A stretch of 64,000 nucleotides of DNA from assembly GCA_030765055.1 (NCBI GenBank), contig CM060947.1, forward strand, positions 60,928,859-60,992,858, read 5' to 3'. The stretch is from Mantis religiosa (Eukaryota; Arthropoda; Insecta; Mantodea; Mantidae). The translations under genes were made by a program, and so were the position numbers. Positions 11,533-22,860 of this stretch are shown piece by piece. The stretch's first letter is position 1. Each line of letters opens with the position of its first letter. The notes beneath the pieces are model-generated. The model had not been told where the DNA came from. It did no database searches and saw nothing but the letters and a program-made list of their open reading frames with translations.

Positions 11533-11875
11533 TCAGTTGAAGTATTGTGAGGAAGTCAAGACTTTAAGAGTGTAAGTGGAGTGTCCAAACAGCATTGTGT
11601 CAGAGAAAAGTCTCCAACCTAGGGACATCCTATTATTCAATTCATTAAGTCTCAAAATCCTTACATTACTGACACTGGCTATGCAGTTTGCACAAACATA
11701 ATAAAATTCTAAAATAAGTATACATATAACCATTATATTCAACGAATGTTAAGCATGATGGTCAACAGAAGCCATCTCATATATTTCTGGTGCATCAACA
11801 TTGGTTAGAGTTCCATCCAATATTCTTCTATGTGAACATCCAAAAATTTGAAGTATCTTACCTATTTTAAGAGAG
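11533..11875 (-). pseudogene. Harbinger transposase relic, right copy
   Basis: Minus-strand translation contains EFYYVCANCIASVSNVRIL and RMSLGWRLFSDTMLFG, closely matching the left copy at 5911-6120. The catalytic D of SVSD is N here, and the GD of LLLGD has become GH. Truncated at about 11875 by LINE sequence. Confidence 0.75.
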
Positions 11876-12190
11876 TATTATTATAGTTTAGATTTAGATT
11901 TTCACTTCAAAATTTGATGAATTTAATTTTTTCTATATTTAACTTCAATCCATTGTTTAGAAAATGCTGTGATGTTTCACCAATTGCACATGTAATTTTT
12001 ACTGCAAAGTTTTGTCTGCCTTCGTTCCTAACATCCCGAAACTCCCAGCATATTATAGATGTGTCATCTGCATATATCACCTTCCTGTTTTCCGGTTAAG
12101 GTAACTTGTTTATATAGAGCTAAAAAGTATTAGTCTTAGCATTGATCTCTGTGGTACCCGTGATTTCATTAAGTTAAAGTCTGATTTAAT

Positions 12191-12230
12191 GGTGTGTATA
12201 GTGTCAGCTTTTTCCAATTTATTTCTGTAT
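12191..12230. repeat. Left copy of a 36-40 base duplication flanking the LTR element
   Basis: The LINE sequence ending ttccaatttatttctgtat directly before the left LTR is repeated after the right LTR at 14794-14833. Thirty-six bases are duplicated target, and four more (ggtg) coincide with the LTR end. LTR integrases normally make 4-6 base duplications. Confidence 0.85.
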
Positions 12231-12790
12231 TGTGACTTTGTGGGTTCGTGAAATGAAAAGTCCAATTTCACCACTCAAAACTGTTCTTTATTTCCACCGA
12301 CTTACAGTTAAACTCTTGCCAATTACACAGAATTGCGTACTGCACCCAATTACAATTCACCAGTTCGTCCGTTACAATTTCACTTGTACTCGCGATTACG
12401 TCAACTCCGATACTCATACACAGTTACGTACAGTCTTCCGTTGCACAGTCTTCTCGTTCATTAACACGCCGCTCCCCTTGCTAGCACGTCACTGACTAAC
12501 TCTGCCTTCTTACACCAAGAACTGACTGACTGTCTCTCTGAAACCCTTTTTATAGGAATGTCACTGCTTTCTCGACTTCTCCAGTTTCCAAAGGAAGGTT
12601 CCAGATGATGAAAGATCCCGTAATTTCCAGAACACAGTTGGAACAGAAACAGACCGCACAATCATGTTTTTTTCCCCAGCCATCCCTGTCACCACTATAA
12701 GACGGACGAGGGGGAGGCGTGGCTAACACGGACCTCCCCTGTCTACCGCTCTCAGCTGCTTCTACAGGGTGTTCCAACGCCCGGGTGACA
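12231..12790 (-). repeat. 3' LTR (left), 560 bases
   Basis: Read on the minus strand it starts TGTCACCCGGG and ends AAAGTCACA, the usual TG..CA boundaries. It differs from the other LTR by a few substitutions and a short indel (cctgtctac against cgtcttc), so the insertion is fairly recent. Confidence 0.9.
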
Positions 12791-12817
12791 CTGCTCCCTC
12801 CTCAAAGCTGTTCGCCC

Positions 12818-14197
12818 CTAACAGCACCATCGTAGCGTGCCAGGCGGTCCAGGTGTACCACCAGCATCTGCCTGGAGTCTGAGCCAGAAGTAGCGCTGCC
12901 GTAGTTTGTGAATCATAGGGTTCGCTCCCAGGTGTCCTCCTGAAGTACCGGCGTGCACTTCCTCCAAGACTTCCGGGACCTTACTCCGGGGGAGTACCAA
13001 CTGTTCTCTCTGCGCCTTCCCATCGGGTGACTCCCATACCCAGAACAGCACGCCCTCTCTGGTCTTCAACGAGTCCAATTGGGCCCAGTACGACTTGTAG
13101 GTGGCGCTCCTCGGTGCGATGTCCTCCCAGGTTGGTCTCATCCCTGCCTCCACTTCCCTCAAGAGTGGCCCCAAGTCTGCGTCCGCCAGCTGCTCCCTCC
13201 TCAGGCCTGCGCTATCCCAGCCTTCAGCAGGCACTGCCACAACTACTCGGACTGCTGCGGCACGCTCCTTCTCTTCCACTCTTGTGCACTGACCGCACTC
13301 TACTGTACAGGGTCTTCGGGACATGGCGTCTGCGTTACCGTGGCTCTTCCCTCTACGATGTTCCGAGGTGAAGTCGTACTCCTGCAGCCTCTGGACCCAA
13401 CGTGCCGTCTGGCCTTCCAGGTTCTTAAAGCTCAATAGCCAGGTTAGGGCGGAATGGTCAGTCCTCAGGTGGAATGGCTGACCGTACAGGTGCTTATGGA
13501 AGTGCTCCAATGTCTTTACTACCGCCAGTAACTCTCGTCGGGTGACGCAGTAGTTCTTCTCTGCCTTGGATAGCGTCTTGCTGTAGTAGGCTAACACCCG
13601 CTCATGGCCGTCCTGGATCTGCGATAGGACACCTCCAATGCAATGGTCGCTAGCGTCGGTGTCCACAATGAAGGCGCCACCCGGTTGTGGGAAACCCAAA
13701 ATTGGAGCACTGCACAGGGTCTCCTTCGGGTGCTGGAAAGCGTCTTCGGCGTCCTCCGTCCACACATAAGGCCAGTCTTCCTCCGTCAGGCGGGTGAGGG
13801 GTTTTGCGATGTTGTCGGCCTTTTCCTCTAAATCATTAAGGCGGTCGTCTACTTGACCCTTCCGCTTGCCCAGATTCGTGACGTCATCCCTCACGCCGGC
13901 CAACCGTTCCTCAAACTTGGCGGCGAGGACCTCGTTCGCCGCCTTCATTTCCGTGGCCAGACTGCCGTTCGCTGCTCTCATTTCTGTGGTTAACTTGGCC
14001 TTCATTTCTTCCATCTTCTCGGTGATGTTGTCGTTGGCCGTCTTCATTTGTTTCAGTTCCGCGGTGATGTTGTCGTTGGCCGTCTTCATTTGTTCCAGCT
14101 TTGCGGCCAGGTTGTTATTTGCCGCTTCTATTTTCGTTATTAATTCGGCCTTCATTTCCATCATCTTCTCCAAAAATTTTTCTAATGCAGCGTCCAT
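12818..14197 (-). pseudogene. Fused gag-like coiled coil and pol RNase H/integrase fragment, open frame
   Basis: A 460-codon frame starts MDAALEKFLEKM (ATG at 14197). Residues 1-115 are heptad-rich with repeats of MKTANDNIT and likely form a coiled coil. It then passes abruptly to the end of an RT, PLTRLTEEDWPYVWTEDAED, followed by the RNase H region (FIVDTDASDHCIGGVLSQ, LRTDHSALTWLL, HGNADAMSRRPC) and the start of an integrase zinc finger (HLGANPMIHKLRQRYFW). The RT palm is absent, so a clean in-frame deletion made a chimeric frame. It ends after GGTPGPPGTLRWCC, probably through a frameshift. Confidence 0.85.
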
Positions 14198-14242
14198 GGT
14201 TGTAATGTTCGGTGATGTTATCTTCCCGCTTCCTGACACCAG

Positions 14243-14797
14243 TGTGACTTTGTGGGTTCGTGAAATGAAAGGTCCAATTTCACCACTCAAAACTGTTCTT
14301 TATTTCCACCGACTTACAGTTAAACTCTTGCCAATTACACAGAATTGCGTACTGCACCCAATTACAATTCACCAGTTCGTCCGTTACAATTTCACTTGTA
14401 CTCGCGATTACGTCAACTCCGATACTCATACACAGTTATGTACAGTCTTCCGTTGCACAGTCTTCTCGTTCATTAACACGCCGCTCCCCTTGCTAGCACG
14501 TCACTGACTAACTCTGCCTTCTTACACCAAGAACTGACTGACTGTCTCTCTGAAACCCTTTTTATAGGAATGTCACTGCTTTCTCGACTTCTCCAGTTTC
14601 CAAAGGAAGGTTCCAGATGATGAAAGATCCCGTAATTTCCAGAACACAGTTGGAACAGAAACAGACCGCACAATCATGTTTTTTTCCCCAGCCGTCCCTG
14701 TCACCACTATAAGACGGACGAGGGGGAGGCGTGGCTAACACGGACCTCCCGTCTTCCGCTCTCAGCTGCTTCCACAGGGTGTTCCAACGCCCGGGTG
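14243..14797 (-). repeat. 5' LTR (right), ends altered
   Basis: Matches the left LTR but lacks its terminal aca: after ccgggtg it runs straight into the duplicated LINE sequence tgtatagtgtcag. The outer end of this LTR has been lost at a ggtg microhomology. Confidence 0.85.
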
Positions 14798-15908
14798 TGT
14801 ATAGTGTCAGCTTTTTCCAATTTATTTCTGTATATTGCACAGTTTTTTTTTTAGGTATGTTGTTAGTAGTCCTCTAAACGGGTAGTCTAATTTGGAGATT
14901 AGATGATTATGATTCACGGAGTCAAACACTTAAAAGAGTTATGGATAAAACTCCATCTGCATTTTTATGAGAGTCCTTCAGTTTCATAAATTTATAAATA
15001 TATTTCATTACTGCTACGATAGCTGATCATTTATTTCTAAATTCATGTTGAAAGTGATTAAGGATATTAAATTTTAAAAAACTATTTATTTCAACTGTAT
15101 TTTCTTGTATACTTTGCTAAATCTGAAGTTAAAGCAATTACTAGAATTTATATTTGAACCTTTTTTGTAAATTGGTTTTACTCACACTTTCTGGGAATAT
15201 GCCTTCATTCTCTGAGCAATTCATTAAATACATTAGTATATTGAGTAAATCTTATTTTGCAATATTTTAATACTATAGTTGTCATGCTATTCCACCTGGA
15301 GGATTTCCAAGAGGTTTTACAGTATTTGCCCGTCTTGACTAAGGCATATATTAGAATTTTTACCATGCTTATTTATAATATTCCATACCATTTTTGTAAT
15401 AATATTGGAATTCATAATTTTTTTCCTCTAATTTTCTTGTCTTTAGATTAAGCAACACTGTGCTTTAAAGTCTTTTTATTCTTATTATAGATTCTAGTAC
15501 AAACACTCTAATCTGGTGGTTCAAAAGAAATCATATGTAGATTTCATTTTATTTTTTAAATGCATCAGTTTAGGAGGCAAAGTTAATTTGTGAATTGATT
15601 CGTATGTAACTGATCAGTATACATCAGCTATAACCAAGGATATTGGGACATCAGCACTGGACATCCATAAAGAAAAACAGAAATAAATAGACCCATGAGA
15701 ACCCTTGTTAGTAGGAACTTGATCAATTGTGAGTCTACAGTAAATAAATTATGATTGCAATGACCGATACAAAAAATAATAAAAGATGCATTTATCTTTT
15801 ATGATGGGATTATATAAATCTGTAAGACCAAGTTATACCAATTTTAAACAGAAATGTGTAGAAAGGTTGCTCACTATCGTTTGCCAGAAAATTGTATAGT
15901 ATTTGCTT

Positions 15909-16149
15909 GTTGTTGTAATTTTAGGTCCTTCAACGTTAAGTTATATCGGACGGTGAATGAAATGGGTGAAATGATGCTCAAATGTGTCCAGGGTCCATGG
16001 AGCTTAGAGCTACCCGACATTCGCCTTTAAGGATAAGGGAAAACCCCGAAAAAAAACCTTATCCAGGTTACTCACCCTGACCGAGATTCGAATTCGGGAC
16101 CTCTTGAACGTGAGGCAGACTCACTACCATCTACGCTACTGAGGCGGGC
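15909..16149 (-). mobile_element. tRNA-derived SINE (family S3) with 9-base target duplication
   Basis: Flanked by tatttgctt (15900-15908 and 16150-16158). The minus-strand head reads GCCCGCCTCAGTAGCGTAG, with an A-box-like TAGCGTAGATGG and a B-box-like region in GAATTCGAATCTCGG. Other copies are at 26430-26612, 38275-38522, 46712-46900 with 47460-47500, and 62560-62795. Confidence 0.9.
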
Positions 16150-16404
16150 TATTTGCTTTAAAATTTGATTAGTTTTGTATTCTTTAATAGATTTATAGTC
16201 TGTTCAGTATAGTAAAATTGAAGTTAATATGTTAAATAACTGAGACCATTGGAAGAGAAAATAAAGCTTAAAATAGAATAGTAAGGTTGACTATTAGCTA
16301 TGTTTCTACCTTGTAGGCCATGTCTAGGAACATAGCTAATGGTCAGTACACCAGCCATGAAAGCCTCAGTTTACACAACAGTAATGTTATTTGCCTTGTG
16401 TTAG

Positions 16405-16753
16405 GTGGTGACTGTTCCTGTGTCCGGTGGAGGTACACGTATGGTAACAGTGAGTGGTGGGAAATTGGGTCAGGTGCTAACAACCACAGTCGGCCAACCA
16501 AGGGTATTGGTCACCAGACCAGTGCTGCAGCAACGTTCTCAGCATCAACCTCAACTTCAGCCCCAGTCGCAACCTCAACCGCAGCTTCAACAACCTTTAC
16601 AAGTTACAGAGAACCCTCCAGAGCAAACTACTGTGGCTGCATCATGTTCTTCACCACCACTGGCTGCAAAACCTACAACCTCGGTGACAAATACTAATGT
16701 CACATCTACAGAAGCAGTCAGCAGTAGTCATTTGCCAGCTCAGCAGGATCTAG
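16405..16753 (+). CDS. Host gene exon 1 of those visible: Q/P-rich segment
   Basis: The acceptor gccttgtgttag ends at 16404 and the donor gtaagaa starts at 16754. The exon reads VVTVPVSGGGTRMVTVSGGK and then a stretch rich in glutamine and proline (QHQPQLQPQSQPQPQLQQP), followed by S/T-rich sequence. It ends in phase 1 and joins exactly to the exon at 27899, giving a V codon across the junction. Such Q/P-rich regions are common in transcription cofactors. Upstream exons lie outside the window or were not recognised. Confidence 0.8.
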
Positions 16754-18359
16754 GTAAGAATTTAAAGTTGAAATGAGGAGTAGAAAAGCTCATTTACACA
16801 CTTCACTACAATAAAGAATACCTGAACATAAAGTTGTACTACATTTAGGTTTATAATTATAAATGCTTTGCTAGCATAACTTAAATTAGCTGCTTTTGTA
16901 GTGTTATCAATTGGCCATTGTGTTTTCACAATTTAACTAACATACTGTGCATAATTTTTACAAAATAATGCCTCCTCCAAGACATGTACAAAGTTCTTAA
17001 AAGCTGTTTTGAGTTTTTCCTTGACGCTTTTTTTTTACATAAAGATTTCTGTTCTTCAGATAATTACTGTTATATTTTGCACAATATTGCATATCAGAAA
17101 AATTCTGCAGGTTGATCTTACATTCAGTAGTTCACCATTTAATTCTTCAGCTCTTGCTATTATGGCAGCAAATAAATAAATACTTCCTGCATAAAAATAA
17201 ATAGAAAACTACACATGATTATAATGAAATCTTAATGATCTTTTGAGTATGGAACTGAGGAAGCATTTACAGTAATATTTAATTTATTAGCAACACTTAC
17301 ATATTTCTCATTTTTTATTCTTTTCAAGGGACCAGGGAATAGTCTAAAGAGGAGAAAGAGTAAATAATGGGAAATCCTTGCATAGCTAACTGGAGGAGGT
17401 TAACATTCTCCAAATGCACATTATTAATATTATAGATGGTTTTTGTTCTTATTCCTAGTAATTACCTTAGAGTGTAAGCTAATTAACTACACTGCAGCTT
17501 TCCAGCCTTTATAATTCAACTTTCACTGCTGAGAGAAGGGCAGTTAAGTGCTATGTAATACCTGCAATCTTTCTATCTGCTTATTTTTTTTGTAGTATGA
17601 GTATGGAATTACCTAAGATATAATACATCTTTCTCTGCATGAAACATTTAAATTTTAATAATCTAATAGTATAGAAACAGCAGTATGAGTGAGATTTTGT
17701 ACCAGAATGAAAACAAATACAGTTTCATGATAACCAAAATAATCTAGAATAGATTTTTGTTTGATCCTTTCATTTCTTAAATCCTCTATTTGGGTTTAAA
17801 GTTCATACAAATTGTCAAAACTATTTTCACAACTCCCCCTACCCTTCTGCAACAAATAATGTCTATGCAAAACTTCTACCGCTGCATATGCCCATAGTTA
17901 TCACTTCACTGTTATATTCTTTCTCTTTGTCAATGTGGTAGATTGGTCTGCTTTTATTATGCGATGAACTCCTTCACGTCTCTTTCCACAGTAGTAATAA
18001 CCCGTAGCTGGTAGTATGTGAGACTAAGGTTATCAAATTTTGCATTTTAGGTCAACCTTAGTGAGAATAGAATGTAAATAACTTTAAGGAAGTATTAGTA
18101 CTAATATTTTTATTCCATTTAAAAGTATTTTGCTATGAAAAATGCAAAAGATACAAGATTAAATATTGGTCTTTCACATGAAATAGTTTTTGAAGTTTAT
18201 TATAAGTTACAAAATTGTATAACACTGTTCCATATAAAATAGCCTCTAGGGCAGACATTTGTTTTGACAGTCATCTTGATCTCTATGCAAATAAGGTAAC
18301 AGATTACATATTTTTTGCATATATTTTACTATTTCATGGAGAACTGTAAGCAGTTGGAT
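16754..18359. other. Intron sequence with no feature recognised
   Basis: First 1.6 kb of the 11.1 kb intron between exons 1 and 2. AT-rich, with stops in all frames and no inverted ends or tRNA-like boxes that I could find. Confidence 0.5.
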
Positions 18360-19860
18360 TTATCACACTTCACACGCTTGTATGCTGTCATTCAATTCAG
18401 TGTGTAGGGACAATAACGACAGTTTCTCTTTTCTAGCTTGTTGCTTCTTTCTCTTATGCTGGAGCACTATCTTTTCAACTAGAATATCTGAAATTATTAT
18501 TCTGAGGTCATACAGTAAATTTGGAATCTGGAGCTTTCTCTGCATATGCCCTCTGTTTAGATTTATTTCTATGCTCTTCATGAACTTAAATCATGACATC
18601 ACCTTTGTAGAGATACATAACATAGGCATTAGTGCTGCTCATTGATATTAGAAGGTAAAATACTGCAAGTGGCCATCTTGTTCTTCGGCAAACTGAGTAG
18701 TTGCTACCTTCATGTCTAGAGTATCTATGTCAGATTTTGAGGCATTACAGAAACTTATAATTTCAGGTTTGTTGCTTTTTGCATTGACATATTCAGATTG
18801 GTGCATTCAATAAAGCACTATAGCTGCCTTAGATTTTTTTGGAACAAAAGACAAATCCTTGCTAAATCCATAAATGCTGGAGCCCACTCCTTGTTTTCGT
18901 TGGGAAGAAACTCTTGTGGAATTTCGCTTTTGTTGGATTTTAGAGTTGTGTTTCAGCAGCTCCTTACACATGCAGGAAAACCAGTTGCATGCTGTGATAT
19001 TCCTGTATGTTATATATATTGAAAGACGAATCACACACTGTTAGCTTTGGAACATTTTCTCTGCCTTAAATAGTATTGCTCCATCACTGTCTTTCCCCAC
19101 ATAAAGTGAGTGAGTGTGTGGTGTTTTAGGGCCCGTCGACAGCAAGGTCATTTGGGCCTCCCCACATAAATATAAGCATTATATAAATATGATGAATGTG
19201 CATCTGTAGGGCACATGTCCTTCATGCCATACTTAGCAGGTTTCCTGGGCATAAATATTTTGAATCAGCATCGGCCTCTGAAGGAGATCAGAGTTTTGTC
19301 AACACATTCGTGAACTACAATGGAATATACCTTCTGACAGAAATAAAGAGGTTGAACATGTTGGCTGCAGCTGCTGCAGGATCATCTCTGTTCGTTTGTT
19401 CACAGGTAGATGCATCATCAAATCTGAGAGCCACCAGTAAAAAGCTTGCATCGTTTCAGAGACATGGTTGCATGAAAAATGGGATGAACAATACAGTCAT
19501 TTGCCAGAAGTGATGCCACATTTTCACGTCCAAATTTGAAAATGAACACAGAATTAACAAACCAATCAGTGCCTCAATTTCAGTTTTGTCTGTATCTTTA
19601 TAATTGGAAGAGGAAAGATTCTATAATTTATTCCTTATCATTTGTGGTTTTCAGTTGGTATTTACCATAATGTTGTTCAAAATATCAGTTTTGAAAACCA
19701 AGCACCTTATTTCTTCTGCTTCTGGATAATTTCCTAATTGATTGGTAGGGCCTAAGGAGGAAGACAATCTAATTTTTATTATGTTCTTGTGTGGTGTCTT
19801 AGTACTAAAAGTGGGTGCTCTGGAGCTCTAAGTGAAACAGTTCATATTGCCATGATAAAC
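18360..19860 (-). pseudogene. piggyBac-like transposase relic
   Basis: Minus-strand pieces in order: SWQYELFHLE and NIVFLLRPYQSIRKLS-like sequence near 19700-19860, SFRGRCRFKIFMPRKPAKYG near 19220-19310, RNITACNWFSC near 18985 (piggyBac has a catalytic D where C stands here), GFSKDLSFVPKKSKAA near 18830, and a C-terminal basic region near 18370-18580. Frameshifts and stops are frequent. A 54-base insert at 19106-19159 breaks it. I did not find TTAA-flanked ends. Confidence 0.65.
19106..19159 (-). mobile_element. 54-base insert with perfect 11-base target duplication
   Basis: ccccacataaa occurs at 19095-19105 and 19160-19170. The insert read on the minus strand contains gacgggccctaaaacaccac and ends in a simple CACACTCACTCAC tail, like the extreme 3' end of a retroelement. 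The insert at 47613-47798 has a similar TAAACACTACACA tail. It is probably a severely 5'-truncated LINE or SINE. Confidence 0.75.
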
Positions 19861-20129
19861 TGTCAATTTCGATGCCATCACTTTCCCTATTTTTGTATTT
19901 GTATTTATTTTATCCTCTGGAACATAATACATATGTTATAGAACATGTCAGTTCAAGATACAAAGATAAATATAAAAAGTTACATAAGACTAAAAACTGT
20001 AACAGATACAGGATACAACAAAAGTCTAAAGTAGAAAAAGCAAATAAATATAAATTGTATAAAGACCATAGAGAAATGCTATATAAAAGTAATTGTTCAC
20101 AAATGTGGAGCTTACTCTACTTCATGATT

Positions 20130-20420
20130 TAATTTAATTCAATTTATTTTGTCCTTTCGATTGATATCAGGCACGTCATAGTATAAAAATTACATTAATG
20201 GCTATTGTCATTATTTACAATCACTTAAAACTAATTAACATTTAAAAACTCATTTACAGAATAAAATGAATGTTGCAGTAAAAAGAGTTTTACTCCCTTT
20301 TTAAAATGTATAAGGCTCTTCATTTGTTTAATATTTTCTGGTAGTCTGTTGTATGAACCTGCCTCACAGACGTGTGTTACCATCGAAGGCATAATTGTAT
20401 CAATGATCTCTTGCATTTAC
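20130..20420 (-). pseudogene. LINE 3' end fragment
   Basis: Minus strand encodes SYNRLPENIKQMKSLIHFKK and LFLLQHSFYSVNEFL before a stop, the conserved C-terminal end of Jockey/CR1-type LINE polyproteins (compare the KAVLLYNKLPDGIKSI block at 51444-51755). Upstream domains are missing. Confidence 0.65.
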
Positions 20421-20769
20421 CATTGGTATGGAAATGTCATAGCTCTAATTGGTTCTTCTGCTTGTTGTGATGACCATTGTGACATACCCATCACCTCCCA
20501 TTCATTTAAAGCCTTCTGTCATGCAATTAGCAAATTGTCAACCTTTTTTTATTTGTACTAATTTGTGCATTGTGAGATGATTAAGCTACTATGCATTCAT
20601 TGTCCTAACATTTTTTTTATTTCATGATTAATAATTTTGTTGCTGCAGTTGTTGAAGCTATTATTGATATTACATTTATCTTTTATTTTTCTTGAAGATT
20701 TATTACATTATTTTAATGTTTTTTTATTGGTTCATTACCTTTATGCATTTTTCTTGTTGATTTTACATA

Positions 20770-22089
20770 CAAGGGCCGTCCGGAAAGTAACAGGCTTTTT
20801 GGCCTATCGTGGCAATGGGTGGGGCTAGAGCTGCCTTCTTGGTGTCAGAACGTTCCTGCATTCAGTACGCATCCAGCTGTTGTAGCGTGAGGACTGCATT
20901 CCTTACTTTGCTCCCTGTGAGTCATCAAAATGTGTCCTGCAATAGAAAATCCTGCCACTTGTGAAGTGCACTCTGTGATTTGGTTTTTGTTGGCTGAAAA
21001 AAAGCCAATTGAAATTTATCATCAGTTTTGTGTTGTGTATGGGTAGGGGATAATGAGAGAAAACTGAGTAGACAATGGTGCATTGATTTTAAAAATGGCT
21101 GTACCAGAGTTCATAACGAGGACCGCAGTGGTAGGCCTACCCTTGTTATTGACGATCTGGCAATGCAAATCAGTGACAAAATTTGTCAAAACTGTCGTTT
21201 CATGATTGCAGAACTGTCTGAACATTTCCCCCAAATTTCACGGAGTTTGGTGCATCAAATTGTGGTGGAGAAGAATAATTACCATAAATTTTGTGCTCGG
21301 TGGGTTCTGAAAATCCAATTGGAAGACCATAAGGAACAGAGACTGGCTGCAGCACTGACCATTCTCCAAGAATACAGCACAAATGATAATGCAGTTCTGG
21401 ATTGTATCGTAACCGGGAACGAAACTTGGGTGAAGCATGTCAACTGTGAAACAAAACAGCAATCGATGAAATGGGGGCACACACATTCTCCCAAGAAACC
21501 ATGAAAATGTTGGCTAACGCCATCAGCAAGAAAGGTCATGGCTACTGTGTTTTGGGACTCCAAAGGAGTGCTTCTCATTGATTTTCTGAAATATGGAACA
21601 ACAATAAACTCAGAAAGGTACTGTGAAACACTAAGAAAATTACGGCGCACCATACAAAATAAGCATCAAGGAAAACTTAGCACCATGGTGTTGTTTTTTC
21701 ATGACAATGCACATCCACACATAGCCAATCGTACCTGGGCACATTTGGATAGTTTTGAATGGGAGATGTTTGATCATCCACCATGCAGCCCAGAATTGGC
21801 ATAGAGCAATTATCACCTCTTCCCAGCGATGAAAAAATATCTCGGTAAACAACGCTTTGATACTGACGCCGAACTGCATGCTGATGTAAACCAGTGGTTG
21901 AAATCACAGGCGGCAGATTTCTAGAGAGAGGGTATTGAAAAACTTGTGCCATGGTATGATAAATGTCTGAATTTGAATGGTGATTATATAGAAAAATAGC
22001 TAAATCGTGTACCTTTCAAATGTATATAATAATCTTTGTGTTTTTCAATTTATGAATTGTTTATTTCAAAACGTTCTGAACAGCCCTTG
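20770..22089 (+). mobile_element. Mariner element, 1320 bases, TA target duplication
   Basis: The left end caagggccgtccggaaagta and the right end (reverse: caagggctgttcagaacgtt) match at most positions. TA lies outside each end (20768-20769 and 22090-22091). Length and organisation are those of a full-size mariner. The transposase frame is broken. Confidence 0.95.
20930..22000 (+). pseudogene. Mariner transposase, multiply broken
   Basis: Starts MCPAIENPATCEVHSVIWFL. It continues through a degenerate helix-turn-helix, GNETWVKHVNCETKQQSMKW (first catalytic D region, now NETW), FFHDNAHPHIANRT (second D) and PCSPELA-stop-SNYHLFPAM (third D changed to N). Breaks: frameshift near 21040, stops near 21502, 21802 and 21921. 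Two catalytic positions are altered, so it is inactive. Confidence 0.9.
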
Positions 22090-22860
22090 TACATTGTTAT
22101 CTATATCAGATGGCCAGTTTTTTTTTTTATCTTTATCTTTTTGTTGTTTGATATCCTATTTGGTTATTTGCCTTATGTCTATATTTGAGTCTGTATCTGT
22201 GCATGTGTTGTTAACATTTGGAATTGTTTTAAGACTTAAATACTTATTAAACAATGTTCCAAAACAATGCAGCATAACAAAGAACTGAGAAAACCAATAA
22301 AATTGTATTTGATAAAGTGCTTCAATATGATTGTGATAAATGGCAATGTCGCCTCCTGTCTAAACGAAATGGCAATGCATATAATTGGATCACATGCATG
22401 CTCGTGGGGTAACACGGATGCTTTATGCTGAAGATTAAGAAAGCTTCCATGTTTCTGACTTACCATTTTAATTTGATTTTGTTCTTAGTTGAACTGGCCG
22501 GCATTTTGTAAATTGTGAGAAATATATTAAAAAGTCTGATGTTAGTGTGTCTAACACTCAGGAGTTAATGATGAAATCATTCTTCTTCTAGCTTCCCAGT
22601 ATTTTGGTACTAGATTTTCACAAGCCACAAGAGAGTCACTATTTTTAGGATGTTTAATGTCCATTGCCTCATCTTTTTTTTTTTTTGAAAAGTTTAAATT
22701 TTAAAATTTGGACTCTCTGTAACTGCTATTGCTTTTACCATCCCCTTTGACCTACTTGCCCCTTGAAATTGTTGTATTTCCTTGGTAATAACTTTACTTT
22801 TTCATAGAGTCGCAGCAACGGGCATAAAAGTTTCAGTGCAAATAGATAACAGACGGATAG

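Larger units (their letters stand above)
8640..11875 (-). repeat. Right arm of the inverted Harbinger duplication, split by a PLE pair
   Basis: Mirrors 5690-8085 but is interrupted at about 10105-11445 by the PLE family D pair. It is cut off at about 11875 where LINE sequence starts. The ends of the interruption are recognisable because ataaagttgatttatata near 10060 and cctttaattttca near 11510 both match the left arm in reverse around 6450-6500. Confidence 0.65.
12231..14797 (-). mobile_element. Ty3/gypsy-type LTR retrotransposon, internally deleted
   Basis: Two near-identical LTRs (12231-12790 and 14243-14797) bound a 1.45 kb interior on the minus strand. Next to the 5' LTR (right) is a likely primer-binding site starting TGGTGTCAGG (about 14240 downward). 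Next to the 3' LTR (left) is a purine-rich GAGGAGGGAGCAG (12791-12803), the likely polypurine tract. The interior joins a coiled-coil N-terminal region directly to the end of pol; most of gag, protease and RT is missing. Endogenous and clearly defective. Confidence 0.9.
11880..15480 (-). pseudogene. LINE reverse transcriptase relic, split by an LTR element
   Basis: Left part (11880-12230) includes VIYADDTS on the minus strand (around 12055-12080), the YADD catalytic box of a LINE RT. Right part (14834 to about 15480) includes KVFDSVNHNHLISKLDYPF, the usual domain upstream of YADD, near 14880-14940. The two parts are joined in order across the LTR element at 12231-14797. The frame is badly broken, so it is a dead copy of a Jockey/CR1-like LINE. 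Confidence 0.65.

Noticed and set aside
13027..13438. Plus-strand open frames of 114-119 residues
   Set aside because: Shadows of the minus-strand pol fragment; GC-rich coding on the other strand leaves antisense frames open.
16320..16404. A start codon at 16320 making exon 1 begin with MSRNIANGQ
   Set aside because: The acceptor-like ttgccttgtgttag at 16404 and the change of frame and composition there favour an internal exon.
18363..19034. Separate small host genes on the minus strand
   Set aside because: Ordered pieces read as one decayed piggyBac transposase.
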